Shown here one piece after another: positions 5,710 through 14,501 of a DNA stretch of 17,483 nt (its first letter is position 1; each line of letters begins with the position of its first letter). The stretch comes from DASSBR01 sp035701285 (GTDB lineage Bacteria > Pseudomonadota > Gammaproteobacteria > Natronospirales > DASSBR01). The notes beneath the pieces are model-generated. The model did not search any database. It was given only the letters and a program-made list of their open reading frames with translations, and was not told the DNA's origin. The DNA lies in contig DASSNT010000075.1 in the NCBI GenBank assembly GCA_035701285.1, forward strand, positions 1 through 17,483. Direction: 5' to 3'. The position numbers and the translations under genes are program-made.

Positions 5710-8361
5710 ATGAGGATCTGCCTCCTGGGGCTGGTCTGCGTATTGGGATCTTTCACCGCGCAGGCCGGAGAGCTTGTTTTCAGGGATGCGCCCGCAACCA
5801 CGCGGCAGGCACTCGCCGCAGTCCAGAATATCACCGATGCACCGGAGACGCGCGATGCCGCGGTTGAAACAGTGCATTTCAATTCCGCGCTCTTCGATGC
5901 CCGCGCCGGCGACGTTTTCGAGCTGCCGCTCGGGCCGGGCTATCGCGTCATCACGCAGAAAGTCATCGCTCATCCGGGGCACGTCGCCACCTGGATCGGC
6001 AAGCTGGCCGATCAGCGCGTGCCGTACAGCCTGACGCTGACTCGTGCGGCGAGCGGCGTTGTCGCCGGGCGGATCAGTCTGCCGGGCCAGGTCTGGGAGG
6101 TGAGGCCGGGGGACCCAACCGTATCGCTTCTCGTCAATTACGCCTGGCGGCCGCGGCCACTCAGCGACGACTCGCGCCAGCCGCCGTTCGTTCCGCGCCA
6201 GCCGGTTAACGGTTATCAGCGCCGCAGCACCGAAGCCGTCACCGGGTCAACCGGCGGCCATGCCACCATCGACGTGCTGATCGCCTACAGCCCCGGCGTT
6301 GCAGCAAGCCATGCCGGCAGCGCGCTGAGCGCCTACCTGAACAACCTGGTCGACGCCGCCAATACAGCCTACCTGAACAGCGGCATCGATCTGACGCTGC
6401 GGCTGGCGGGTTCGGTCGAAGTTCGCTTCGGCGACGGCATGAGTGCCGATCAGCTGCTTGACTGTGTCAGCGGCGCCGACACGGGAAGCGCGTACGGCTG
6501 CCGGAAGGACGACGTGCGGCTCATCCGCTCGATGCGTGCGATCGATGCCGCCGACCTTGTAATGATGATCGCCAAAACAACCGGCGACGCGGTAGCCGGC
6601 ACCGCCGGCATCGCCTATGAAGGCGGCGCCGGACACTGCGGCGCGCACCCCTACTGCTTCTCCGCCGACTACGCGTACGCGGCGATGCTGATCGGCTTTC
6701 GCGACACCTCGACGTTCACACACGAGATCGGCCACACCCTGGGCGCCGGCCATGACATCAACGCGCCGGACCATGATGGCGCGTTCAGCTATTCGCATGG
6801 CCATCTCTTTGGCGGCGACGACGGCACCGTCATGGCTTACGCCGACAACCAGAACCTGATTTTCTCGAGCCCCGACTACGCCTGCGGAGGCGACCCGTGC
6901 GGCAACGACCAGACCGAGAACAATGCGTACACGATCAAGCAGACCAAGGAGATTATCGCCGCGTTCAGCGACCGCATTCCGGAAATCAAACAACGCGGCA
7001 CGGCCGCACCGGGCGCGGAAGCCGAATTCAACCTGGCCGGCAGCGATGCCGGCAGCGGTGGCGGCGTAGTCGGCCCGACCGCTGCCGTACAGTTGCTGGA
7101 AAATGGCGAGCCCGCAGGAATGCTCGACTACTCGGTACCGCTCGACGGCTCGATCATCAAACTGACCCTGCCGGCCAACCTGAGACCCGGCGCGGAATAC
7201 GCGCTTGAATTTGCACCGACCTACCGGTCCGGCTTCACGTTCCAGACGCCGCTGCAGCTGAGTTATCGGGCGCCTGAGGTCACCTCGTTCAGCGCCGACA
7301 GAATCGGCCAGACGCAGGCGACGCTTCATGCGGCGGTCAAGCCGTTCGGCCTGGATACGACGCTCGAACTCAGTGCCAACAACAGCGCGATCTTGCCGCC
7401 CGGCCCGGCCGTCGCCGTTGCGCCAACCGGATCCGACACAAACGCCGTGGTCGACCGCGCGCTGACGCTTGACGGCCTGCGCTGTAACACCCGCTATGTG
7501 GTCTACTTGCGCGCCGGCAACGCGGCGGGCGTCACGACCAGCAACACTGCTTTCCAGACGCTCTCATGCACCGGCACCGCGCCCACCATTCAAGGTGTCC
7601 AGCCAGGCCGCAGCGACAGTCATTCGCAGATGCTGACCGTGCAGGGCTCGGACGATACTTCGCAGGCCGCCTTCGCTATCCAGTACGGCGAACAGGGCTG
7701 GTTCGCCGGCGGCGAAAGCGACTGGCAGGCAATGTCATCCAGCGGGAGCGCGTCTTTCGAATTGCAGAACCTCGCCTGCGGGACCACCTATCAGTACCGC
7801 GCGATCGCCTACAGCTCCACCGGTGGCGCGCATGGCAGCCCCGCCACGTTCACGACCGCACCCTGTCAGCCCGGCACACTTTCGATCAGCGGCGATACCG
7901 AGATCAATGCCGGCGCGGGGACAGCCACCTACACGATCGCGCGCAACGGCGGGAGCGACGGCCGAATCACTATCGACTTCGCCGCGGTCGGAGGCCAGGC
8001 GAAGGTGAATCGCGAGTTTCTGCAAACCACGGGCACGCTGGTACTTGAAGACGGGCAGACGAAAGCGACCGTGTCGGTCCCGCTCCTGCTGTCGGCCGGC
8101 AACAACGGCGGCTACGACTACCGCCTGGCGCTATCGAACCCAACCGGCGGCGCAACGCTCGCGGCTGCAGCCGGCGTGCGGACCGTCATTCAGTATCCTG
8201 CGCAGCTCGGCCCACGCAGCGGCGGCGTACCATCGCCGTCGGCAAGCGGCGGCACAGCCAACGACGTGTCCAGCGGCAAGGGCGGCGCCGGCGGCCTCGG
8301 CTTCATCGTGCTGGCGGCGCTGAGCGGGCTGGCACTGGCTCGGCGTGTCACTTTCCCGTAA
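5710..8361 (+). CDS. Secreted reprolysin-like zinc metalloprotease with fibronectin-like and Calx-beta modules and a GlyGly-CTERM-like tail
   Basis: An 883-residue exported protein. The signal peptide is MRICLLGLVCVLGSFTAQA (1-19). A propeptide-like region runs to about 180. The metzincin catalytic domain (about 185-420) has HEIGHTLGAGHD at 338-349, i.e. HExxHxxGxxHD, and a Met-turn in GTVMAYAD near 375. Cys pairs around CGAHPYC and CGGDPC suggest disulfides. Next come two or three beta-sandwich modules of Fn3 style (about 520-720) and a Calx-beta-like module (about 725-835). The C-terminus is Gly-rich, then GFIVLAALSGLALA and basic residues, the layout of a GlyGly-CTERM signal processed by rhombosortase in type II secretion. 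The start is ATG 5710 with AGGGAAG 7 bases ahead; TTG 5704 is the alternative. Substrate unknown. Confidence 0.88.
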   Translation: MRICLLGLVCVLGSFTAQAGELVFRDAPATTRQALAAVQNITDAPETRDAAVETVHFNSALFDARAGDVFELPLGPGYRVITQKVIAHPGHVATWIGKLADQRVPYSLTLTRAASGVVAGRISLPGQVWEVRPGDPTVSLLVNYAWRPRPLSDDSRQPPFVPRQPVNGYQRRSTEAVTGSTGGHATIDVLIAYSPGVAASHAGSALSAYLNNLVDAANTAYLNSGIDLTLRLAGSVEVRFGDGMSADQLLDCVSGADTGSAYGCRKDDVRLIRSMRAIDAADLVMMIAKTTGDAVAGTAGIAYEGGAGHCGAHPYCFSADYAYAAMLIGFRDTSTFTHEIGHTLGAGHDINAPDHDGAFSYSHGHLFGGDDGTVMAYADNQNLIFSSPDYACGGDPCGNDQTENNAYTIKQTKEIIAAFSDRIPEIKQRGTAAPGAEAEFNLAGSDAGSGGGVVGPTAAVQLLENGEPAGMLDYSVPLDGSIIKLTLPANLRPGAEYALEFAPTYRSGFTFQTPLQLSYRAPEVTSFSADRIGQTQATLHAAVKPFGLDTTLELSANNSAILPPGPAVAVAPTGSDTNAVVDRALTLDGLRCNTRYVVYLRAGNAAGVTTSNTAFQTLSCTGTAPTIQGVQPGRSDSHSQMLTVQGSDDTSQAAFAIQYGEQGWFAGGESDWQAMSSSGSASFELQNLACGTTYQYRAIAYSSTGGAHGSPATFTTAPCQPGTLSISGDTEINAGAGTATYTIARNGGSDGRITIDFAAVGGQAKVNREFLQTTGTLVLEDGQTKATVSVPLLLSAGNNGGYDYRLALSNPTGGATLAAAAGVRTVIQYPAQLGPRSGGVPSPSASGGTANDVSSGKGGAGGLGFIVLAALSGLALARRVTFP

Positions 8362-8372
8362 CCTCGCCGCTG

Positions 8373-8378
8373 CATAAT
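8373..8378 (+). promoter_or_regulatory. Possible -10 element for the porin gene
   Basis: CATAAT in the 63-base spacer between protease stop and porin start is one base from TATAAT. Only a poor -35 (TTTCCC, 15 bases upstream) accompanies it. It would allow the porin, and perhaps the regulator pair after it, to be transcribed apart from the protease. Confidence 0.25.
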
Positions 8379-8424
8379 GCGCCCGGTGCCATACCGGCAG
8401 AGCGATAACAGCGGGAGCGAGACG

Positions 8425-9441
8425 ATGAAGCGAAGCCTTGCGGCGGCCGCCATTGCGGTCCTGACCGGCGCGAGCGGCGCAGCCATGGCCGGCGATGCGG
8501 GAACAACGACCATCCACGGCGAAATGTTCACCGACTTCAGCTGGCTGGATCAGCAACAGAATGGCCGCGATACCAGCCCCTCCGGACTCGGCTTCGACGT
8601 CAAGCGCTTCTACTTCGGGGCGCAGCACATTTTCGACGATGTCTGGTCCGTCAATATCACCACGGACTTCACCTACGACCGCGACGAGGGTGCAACGCAG
8701 GTATACGTGAAGAAAGCCTACGTCGAGGCCGATTTAAGCCCTGCTGCCGTGTTCCGCGCCGGCTCGGCGGCCATGCCGTGGATTCCGTTCGTGGAAAGCA
8801 TCGAAGGGTACCGCTACATCGACGAAGTGCTCATCGACCGCCTCGGGTTCGGCGACTCCTACGATTGGGGCCTCCATCTCGGCGGCACGACGGCCGGTGC
8901 GTTCAGCTACCAGGCCGCACTGGTCAATGGCGGCGGTTACAAGAACCCATCGCGGGGCGACGGCATGGACGTGGCCGCGCGCGTCAGTTACGAGCCGGTG
9001 GACGGGCTCACGTTCGCGCTCGGTGCGTATAACGGCCATCGGGCAATGGATCTTGCAGGTGCGCCGGCCAACCACACGGCCACGCGCTACACCGCGTTGG
9101 CCGCGTATGTGACCGACCGATTCAGAATCGGCGCCGAATATTTCCGCGCGAACAACTGGAACAACGTGACCACGCCGGCAACCGACTCTGCCGACGGTTA
9201 TTCAATTTTCGCCAGCCTGTCCGTCAGCCGCGGCATGAGCGTCTTCGGGCGCTACGATCACGCCGACCTGAGCAACAATCTGGTCCCGTCACTCGCCGAC
9301 AGGTACTACAATGCCGGCTTTGCCTGGCAACTCCGGCAGCACATCGACCTTGCGCTGTTTTACAAGTACGAAAGTCGAAGCAGCAGCGAACGCGATCTCG
9401 AAACCAGGGAAGTCGGCGTCGCGGCAAAAATCAAGTTCTAG
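8425..9441 (+). CDS. Outer-membrane porin, OprO/OprP (phosphate-selective porin) type
   Basis: A 338-residue beta-barrel protein. The signal peptide is MKRSLAAAAIAVLTGASGAAMA (cleavage after AMA, residue 22; shown here as positions 1-22). The mature part begins with IHGEMFTDFSWLDQQ and alternates aromatic/polar strand segments: KRFYFGAQHIF, SVNITTDFTYDRD, VYVKKAYVEADLSP. It ends in VAAKIKF, with the terminal Phe needed for BAM-mediated assembly. This fits the OprO/OprP-like family; ion or substrate preference cannot be read. I moved the start from ATG 8377 to 8425 because only the latter gives a clean signal peptide and has GGGAG 9 bases ahead. The response regulator starts 9 bases after its stop, so a shared transcript is likely and the TCS may control this porin. 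Confidence 0.85.
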   Translation: MKRSLAAAAIAVLTGASGAAMAGDAGTTTIHGEMFTDFSWLDQQQNGRDTSPSGLGFDVKRFYFGAQHIFDDVWSVNITTDFTYDRDEGATQVYVKKAYVEADLSPAAVFRAGSAAMPWIPFVESIEGYRYIDEVLIDRLGFGDSYDWGLHLGGTTAGAFSYQAALVNGGGYKNPSRGDGMDVAARVSYEPVDGLTFALGAYNGHRAMDLAGAPANHTATRYTALAAYVTDRFRIGAEYFRANNWNNVTTPATDSADGYSIFASLSVSRGMSVFGRYDHADLSNNLVPSLADRYYNAGFAWQLRQHIDLALFYKYESRSSSERDLETREVGVAAKIKF

Positions 9442-9450
9442 AATTCGCCG

Positions 9451-10125
9451 ATGCAGATACTGGTAATAGAAGACGACCGTGAAGCGGCGGCGTATCTCGC
9501 CAAGGGGCTGGCCGAAAGCGGGCATCTGCCGGAACTGGTTCACGACGGCGCCGAAGGGTTGAGACGGGCGCTCGCCGAGACTTTCGACGTCATCATCGTC
9601 GATCGCATGCTGCCAGGCATGGACGGGCTGTCGATCGTCGCCGAGCTGCGCTCACGCGATAAAGCAACGCCCATCCTCATTCTCAGCGCGCTCAGCGACA
9701 CCGACGAACGCGTCAGCGGCTTGCGCGCCGGCGGCGACGATTATCTCGTCAAACCGTTCGCCTTTTCCGAACTGCTCGCCCGCGTCGAGGCGCTCGGCCG
9801 GCGGCAGCGGCCGGAACTGGTCGAGAAAGTGCTTGCCGTGGGCGATCTTCGGCTCGACCGGATCAAGCGCGCCGTGAGCCGCAACGGACAGCGCATCCAG
9901 CTTCAGCCGCGCGAATTTCGTTTGCTCGAATTCCTGATGATGCGCGCCGACCAGGTCGTCACCCGAACCATGCTGCTGGAACACGTGTGGGATTATCATT
10001 TCGATCCGCAGACCAATGTCATCGACGTTCACATCAGCCGGCTGCGGAACAAGATCGACAAGGATTTCGATCCGCCGCTGCTGCACACCGTCCGCGGCGC
10101 CGGCTATTCACTTCGCACCCCCTGA
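9451..10125 (+). CDS. OmpR/PhoB-family response regulator
   Basis: A DNA-binding response regulator of 224 residues. The receiver domain (1-115) has the acidic pair D8/D9, phospho-acceptor D51 in VIIVDRMLPGMDG, S79 and K101 in LVKPF. The winged-helix effector (about 125-222) carries LQPREFRLLEFLM, ARADQVVTRTMLLEHVW-like helices and the recognition/wing region VIDVHISRLRNKI...HTVRGAGYSL. Length and both domains are complete. It resembles the CusR/QseB branch. No good Shine-Dalgarno precedes ATG 9451, but the porin stop is 9 bases away, so coupling is plausible. The kinase start overlaps its stop by one base (TGATG), so it is the cognate partner. Confidence 0.95.
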   Translation: MQILVIEDDREAAAYLAKGLAESGHLPELVHDGAEGLRRALAETFDVIIVDRMLPGMDGLSIVAELRSRDKATPILILSALSDTDERVSGLRAGGDDYLVKPFAFSELLARVEALGRRQRPELVEKVLAVGDLRLDRIKRAVSRNGQRIQLQPREFRLLEFLMMRADQVVTRTMLLEHVWDYHFDPQTNVIDVHISRLRNKIDKDFDPPLLHTVRGAGYSLRTP

Positions 10126-11576
10126 TGGCGCGGCTGTTTCCGTCCCGGCTCGGCCGAACCACCGTCTTCCGGCTGGCGCTGGCGTATGCCGGACTGTATG
10201 CGCTGGTTACCGCCATCGTTCTCGTCACCGTGTACGAGTTCACGGCCATTCACATCCACGCCCAGATCGATGCCGCTATCGAATCGGAAATCGACGCGCT
10301 GTCAGCCGTGCATCGGAACCGGGACCCGGCAGCGCTGCAACAGGCGGTGGCGCTGCGCAGCCGGCTGTCCGCACAGCGAAGACGCAACGCCGAATCGGGC
10401 ATTCGCTACTACCTCCTGCTCGACAGCGACGGAAAACGGATCGCGGGCAACCTGTCGGCCTGGCCCCAACAGGCGGCCAGCGCCCGGACCTGGATCACGT
10501 ACCGCATCGACGCGCGCAGTGCCGCGCGCGCGGGGCTGACCATACCCGAGGACCTGGATGCAAACGACCCGCTGAAAGTTCGCGGGCTGGCAGTGAGATT
10601 TGCCGACGGCCGCCAGTTGCTCGTTGTCGAAACGCTGGACGAAGCGGAAGAACTGAGCAACTACATCCTGATCTCACTGCTCTCGGCGATCGGCCTGATT
10701 GTCGTCGTCGGTGTGCTGGGCGGTATCTGGATGGGTCGCCATGTCGTGGCACGCCTCGAATCCATACGCAGCACCGCGGCCGACATCATGGCCGGCGACT
10801 TGAGCCGTCGCGTGCCCGTGACCGCCCGCCGCGACGAATTCAGCGAGTTGGCGGATACCCTGAACGCGATGCTTACACGCATCGAAGCGCTGATGAACAG
10901 TCTGCGGCAGGTCACCGATAACGTCGCCCACGACCTGCGCAGCCCGCTGAACCGCCTGCGCAGCCGCCTCGAAGTGACGTTGCGCCAGGCGCGCGAGCCG
11001 ACCGAGTATGAAGCAGCGATGGAACGTGCCGTCGCGGATGCCGATCACCTGCTGCAGACGTTTAACGCGATGCTGAACCTGGCCGAACTGGAGTCGGGAA
11101 CCAGCCGCGAACGCTGGGACAGCGTGCCGCTCGATGCGGTGTGCGAGGATGTTGTTTCAGTTTACGAACCGTTGGCCGAAAGCAAGAACATCAGTTTCTC
11201 CCACCAGGTCGTACCGCTTAACGTGCGCGGCAATACGCGGCTGCTGGCACAAGCTGTAGGCAACCTGCTCGACAACGCACTGAAATACACGCCGGCGGAC
11301 GGGCGCGTCAGCCTGACGCTGCAGCGCGATCAGGACTGGGCGCTGCTGACTATCGCCGACTCCGGCCCCGGCATTCCGCCGGCCGAACGGCGACATGTAT
11401 TCGACCGCTTTGTGCGCCTCGACGACAGCCGCAGTCAACCCGGCAACGGGCTTGGGCTCAGCCTGGTACGCGCGATTATTCAACTGCATGGCGGGCGGAT
11501 TGAATTGGGCGACAATGTGCCGGGCTTGCAGGTGCGCCTGTACGTACCCGCCGCCGGTCAGGCGACGGGAAGCTAG
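10125..11576 (+). CDS. Membrane sensor histidine kinase (partner of the preceding regulator)
   Basis: A 483-residue inner-membrane kinase phosphorylating the adjacent regulator. TM1 is about 14-38. A periplasmic sensor of about 140 residues follows, with no recognised fold. TM2 is about 180-204, then HAMP to about 258. The HisKA phospho-acceptor is H269 in DNVAHDLRSPLNRLRS. In the HATPase domain the N box is N380/N384 (NLLDNALKYTP), G1 is DSGPGIP (412-418) and G2 is GNGLGLSLV (440-448). All catalytic elements are intact. The open frame extends upstream to 9987, but the ATG at 10125 overlapping the regulator's TGA is the natural start. Its stop overlaps that of the convergent kinase gene by four bases. 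Confidence 0.95.
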   Translation: MARLFPSRLGRTTVFRLALAYAGLYALVTAIVLVTVYEFTAIHIHAQIDAAIESEIDALSAVHRNRDPAALQQAVALRSRLSAQRRRNAESGIRYYLLLDSDGKRIAGNLSAWPQQAASARTWITYRIDARSAARAGLTIPEDLDANDPLKVRGLAVRFADGRQLLVVETLDEAEELSNYILISLLSAIGLIVVVGVLGGIWMGRHVVARLESIRSTAADIMAGDLSRRVPVTARRDEFSELADTLNAMLTRIEALMNSLRQVTDNVAHDLRSPLNRLRSRLEVTLRQAREPTEYEAAMERAVADADHLLQTFNAMLNLAELESGTSRERWDSVPLDAVCEDVVSVYEPLAESKNISFSHQVVPLNVRGNTRLLAQAVGNLLDNALKYTPADGRVSLTLQRDQDWALLTIADSGPGIPPAERRHVFDRFVRLDDSRSQPGNGLGLSLVRAIIQLHGGRIELGDNVPGLQVRLYVPAAGQATGS

Positions 11577-13228
11577 GCGGAGTCGGTGCCGTTGCCGTTT
11601 TCCGGCACGCGCTGAGAGCTGTCGAAATCCACCGGCGGCCGCTTAGGCAGCTTCACGGTAAAAATCGTCCCCGCCTGGTCGCTGCTGACAACGGAGACGG
11701 ACCCGCCATGCGTTTCAGTCATCGCCCGCACGAAAGCGAGGCCGACGCCCCAACCCTGCACTGCCTCTGGCCCGGCGAGTGCGGCACGGTAAAACGGCTC
11801 GAACAACGTTCGCTGCGCGTCGACCGGAATGGGCGCGCCATAGTTGCGAATATTCAGCAACGCATAGTGACTCGTGTCCTGAATCCACAGGTCGATGGGC
11901 TGGTTCGGGTCGCCGTGCTTCGCGGCGTTGTTGCCGAGGTTCTCGATAATGCGGCGGATGCCGTCCGGATCCCATTGGCCCGCCGAAGCAGGAACCGGCT
12001 GACGCACCCGGTAGTGACGGCCGTGCACACGCTGCAGATCCTCCACAACCTCCACGGCCAGCCGATCCAGCCGGCTGGGCTGCGGCCTGATTTCGAGCCG
12101 GGCGCCGGCGTCATGACGCGCGACGTCAAGCAGGTTCTCGACCATGCGATTGGTGCGCTTCAGGCTGTGGCCGATCCGCTCGGTGACTTTCGTCGCCCAT
12201 TCCGCGCCGGCTGTCTTGGCGCGCTGACGGAGGACCTGGAGATGCGCATCCGCCGCGGCCACCGGGTTGCGGAGGTCGTGAGACAGCGTGACGATGAAGC
12301 TTCTGATCGCGTCCCGCTCGCGCCGGACTTCCTCCAGTTGCCGGGATTCCTGCATGACGCGCGACCGCAGTTCCTCGGTTGTCGCCTTCAGCATGCGCCG
12401 TGCTCTTTCCTGCGTGGTCACGTCTTCCACCGTTATCACGGTTCCCAGCGGCGGCGCGCCGCCGCTCCCGAGCGGCGTGCTGCGCACCCGTAGATGCCGT
12501 AGCCGGCCGTCCGCGACAACAGTAATGGTCTGCTCCGCGCCGTCGGCGCCGGCACCGGGCCACTGCGGAAGCAGCGTGTCAATGTGCTCGGCCGCTGTCG
12601 GGGGGTCCGACTCGCCGTTACCGGCCCGGCGCAGCATCTCCCGCGCCAGCGCGTTCGCCTGCACCACGTATCCCCCGGGGTTGAGCACGATCAACCCAGT
12701 CGGCAATGACTCGACGATGGCCTGCTGCACCGGTTCGGCGGTCAAGTCGAGCGCGCGCGGCCGAGCATCGGCCAACCTCTCGGAGGTGCGCCGAATAGCC
12801 TGCTGATGTGCCGCTCGCTGCGACACCGCGTCGCCGATCAACCGCAGTCGGGCCGCAAGCTCCTCCTCGCGCCCCGGGAATAACTCTACGTGGTGGCCAG
12901 GAACCGCACGGTTGCGAAAATACGCGCCGAGGCTGCGCCGCTCGTCGGGCGCTGTCATCAGCGCAACGTGCACATCCGGCCTGCTACGCAGCAGTTGCAG
13001 CACCGCCTCTTGCGGGTCTTCAACGCCGAGGCAGACAACCACCACCGGCAGGCATGCCGGGTCCAGCGCCGTCAGCACATCAAGCATGTCGGAAAGTTCC
13101 GCGAAAGATTCCGGTGCTTTTGCCGGCTCGGTGGCGAGGGCCGCCAGCATCCGCTCGCTCTCGGCATCGCCGGCCCGGTACAGCGCCAGAAAGCGAAGCC
13201 GGTTGCGTAGTTGCCGCAGCGTCGACAT
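11573..13228 (-). CDS. Soluble PAS-containing sensor histidine kinase with receiver-like N-terminus
   Basis: A 551-residue kinase without any membrane segment, so cytoplasmic. Residues about 15-135 look like a receiver-type alpha/beta fold (PVVVVCLGVEDPQEAV, DVHVALMTAPDE) but lack a clear phospho-Asp pattern; this is my inference. A PAS-like domain follows at about 168-272 (ESLPTGLIVLNPGGYVVQAN), then a coiled coil. H317 is in TLSHDLRNPVAA. The N box is N430/N434 (ENLGNNAAKHGD), G1 is the variant NYGAPIP (462-468), and G2 is GWGVGLAFV (492-500). ATG 13228 has GAGGA about 8 bases ahead. No regulator gene sits beside it. It starts 11 bases after the dehydrogenase-like gene, suggesting an operon. 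Confidence 0.88.
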   Translation of the reverse strand: MSTLRQLRNRLRFLALYRAGDAESERMLAALATEPAKAPESFAELSDMLDVLTALDPACLPVVVVCLGVEDPQEAVLQLLRSRPDVHVALMTAPDERRSLGAYFRNRAVPGHHVELFPGREEELAARLRLIGDAVSQRAAHQQAIRRTSERLADARPRALDLTAEPVQQAIVESLPTGLIVLNPGGYVVQANALAREMLRRAGNGESDPPTAAEHIDTLLPQWPGAGADGAEQTITVVADGRLRHLRVRSTPLGSGGAPPLGTVITVEDVTTQERARRMLKATTEELRSRVMQESRQLEEVRRERDAIRSFIVTLSHDLRNPVAAADAHLQVLRQRAKTAGAEWATKVTERIGHSLKRTNRMVENLLDVARHDAGARLEIRPQPSRLDRLAVEVVEDLQRVHGRHYRVRQPVPASAGQWDPDGIRRIIENLGNNAAKHGDPNQPIDLWIQDTSHYALLNIRNYGAPIPVDAQRTLFEPFYRAALAGPEAVQGWGVGLAFVRAMTETHGGSVSVVSSDQAGTIFTVKLPKRPPVDFDSSQRVPENGNGTDSA

Positions 13229-13239
13229 CCGGCCGTCCT

Positions 13240-14397
13240 CTAACCGTTTTCGCCGAGCAACGGTTCGCCCAGCAGCGCCCGGCCGACCCACACGCGCAGC
13301 ATGTCAGTAGTCGGGGCCATGACATGGGCTGCCCGGCTGTCGCGCAGCAGGCGCGCAAGCTCGGAATTCTCGCCGTAGGCTCGGCCGCCGCTCAGTGTCA
13401 TCACACCATTAACCACTTCAACACAACAATCGGCCATCTCGGCCTTCGACGACAACAGCGCCGGAAGCGCGTCCGGATTGCCCCGATCCACTTCGGTCGC
13501 AGCATGGTAGGCGAGCCGCCGGGTTCGCTCGACTTGCGCCCAAAGGCTCCCGAGATGGTGCTGGAGTACCTCCTGCTTTGACAGCGAGTGGCGTGTATGG
13601 GCGTAGTAGCGGCCCTTCAGGTGATCGGCGGCAATGTCGATGGCGCGCGCCGCGATACCAAGGTAAGTACCTGTCATGGCGGTCAAAAAATAAGGCGCGA
13701 CGACCTCGAACACATACCAAATCTCCTCACCTTCAGCACCGAGCAGATTGCTCAAGGGCACCTTCACCCGGTCCATCTTTACGGAGCGGGAGGAATTTCC
13801 GCGCATCCCCAGTCCCTGCCAGCTTCCGGACAATTGCATCCCGTCGCTGTTGGCAGGCACCACGATGCAGGAGAATTCGCCCGGCTCCGCCTCGGCCGCG
13901 GTCGACGCCACCGACATGACGTACGAATCCGCGTGGCCGCCATTGGTGACGAACGATTTCTCGCCGGCGAGTTCGTAATGGTCATCCTGCCGAACGAAGG
14001 CGGCCTCAGGGATATAGAAATTCGCGCCGGTGCCGCGTTCGCTCAGCGCGAGCGTCGTCAGATGCTCGCCCGCGGCGATTGGCCGCAGGTATTCTTCCGC
14101 TTGCTGCTCGGTAGGCTTGGCCGCGATCACCGCAGAACCCACAGCATGCATGCCGAAGCACATAGAGGTGGAAGCACAGGCGGCACCCAGCACCTCGCAC
14201 ACCCGGGTCAGTCCCAACAGACCCACGCCCAGACCGCCGAAATCCCGGGGCAGAACCAGGCCGCCAAGTCCGGCGGCCAGCAGGGCGCGAATACCCTCCT
14301 CAGGCCAGGACGCCTCTCGGTCCACTGTCTCTGCCTGGGGCGCGAGCACATTGCTTGCGACCTCACTTGCTACGTTCAAAATGTTTTCGAAATCCAT
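13240..14397 (-). CDS. Acyl-CoA dehydrogenase-family flavoprotein
   Basis: A 385-residue flavoenzyme of the acyl-CoA dehydrogenase superfamily. The N-terminal helical domain has EEGIRALLAAGLGGLVLPRDFGG (split around GLGGLVLP). The middle beta-domain has LSERGTGANF and LAGEKSFVTNGGHADSYVM, the classic FAD-site pattern. The C-terminal helical domain has VVNGVMTLSGGRAYGENSELARLLRD. The usual YEGT segment with catalytic Glu is replaced by HVMAPTTDM (358-366), so the base is missing at the canonical place. I chose ATG 14397 (MDFENIL); ATG 14415 is an alternative, and neither has a Shine-Dalgarno. The frame stays open to 14613 but that extension looks non-coding. The substrate is unknown. It is followed closely by the soluble kinase gene. 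Confidence 0.85.
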   Translation of the reverse strand: MDFENILNVASEVASNVLAPQAETVDREASWPEEGIRALLAAGLGGLVLPRDFGGLGVGLLGLTRVCEVLGAACASTSMCFGMHAVGSAVIAAKPTEQQAEEYLRPIAAGEHLTTLALSERGTGANFYIPEAAFVRQDDHYELAGEKSFVTNGGHADSYVMSVASTAAEAEPGEFSCIVVPANSDGMQLSGSWQGLGMRGNSSRSVKMDRVKVPLSNLLGAEGEEIWYVFEVVAPYFLTAMTGTYLGIAARAIDIAADHLKGRYYAHTRHSLSKQEVLQHHLGSLWAQVERTRRLAYHAATEVDRGNPDALPALLSSKAEMADCCVEVVNGVMTLSGGRAYGENSELARLLRDSRAAHVMAPTTDMLRVWVGRALLGEPLLGENG

Positions 14398-14434
14398 GCT
14401 GTTGTATCTGTCCATCCATGTGACAAAGGGAAAG

Positions 14435-14462
14435 AATATCGGAAATATCTGCACAACCTCAA
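14435..14462 (-). promoter_or_regulatory. Candidate sigma70 promoter for the dehydrogenase-kinase operon
   Basis: On the minus strand TTGAGG (14462-14457) is followed after 16 bases by GATATT (14440-14435). That would start transcription near 14428, leaving a 5' leader of about 13 or 31 bases depending on the start codon. The match is partial. Confidence 0.3.
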
Positions 14463-14501
14463 TTGATACCGCCGCAAATTCGGCACGCCGGTCGCTGCGT
14501 C

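Noticed and set aside
6247..7329. Minus-strand open frame of 360 codons
   Set aside because: It is fully antisense to the metalloprotease catalytic region, which has the HExxHxxGxxHD site. Long antisense frames are expected at this GC content.
13588..14466. Plus-strand open frame of 292 codons
   Set aside because: It is antisense to the dehydrogenase-family gene and shows no domain.
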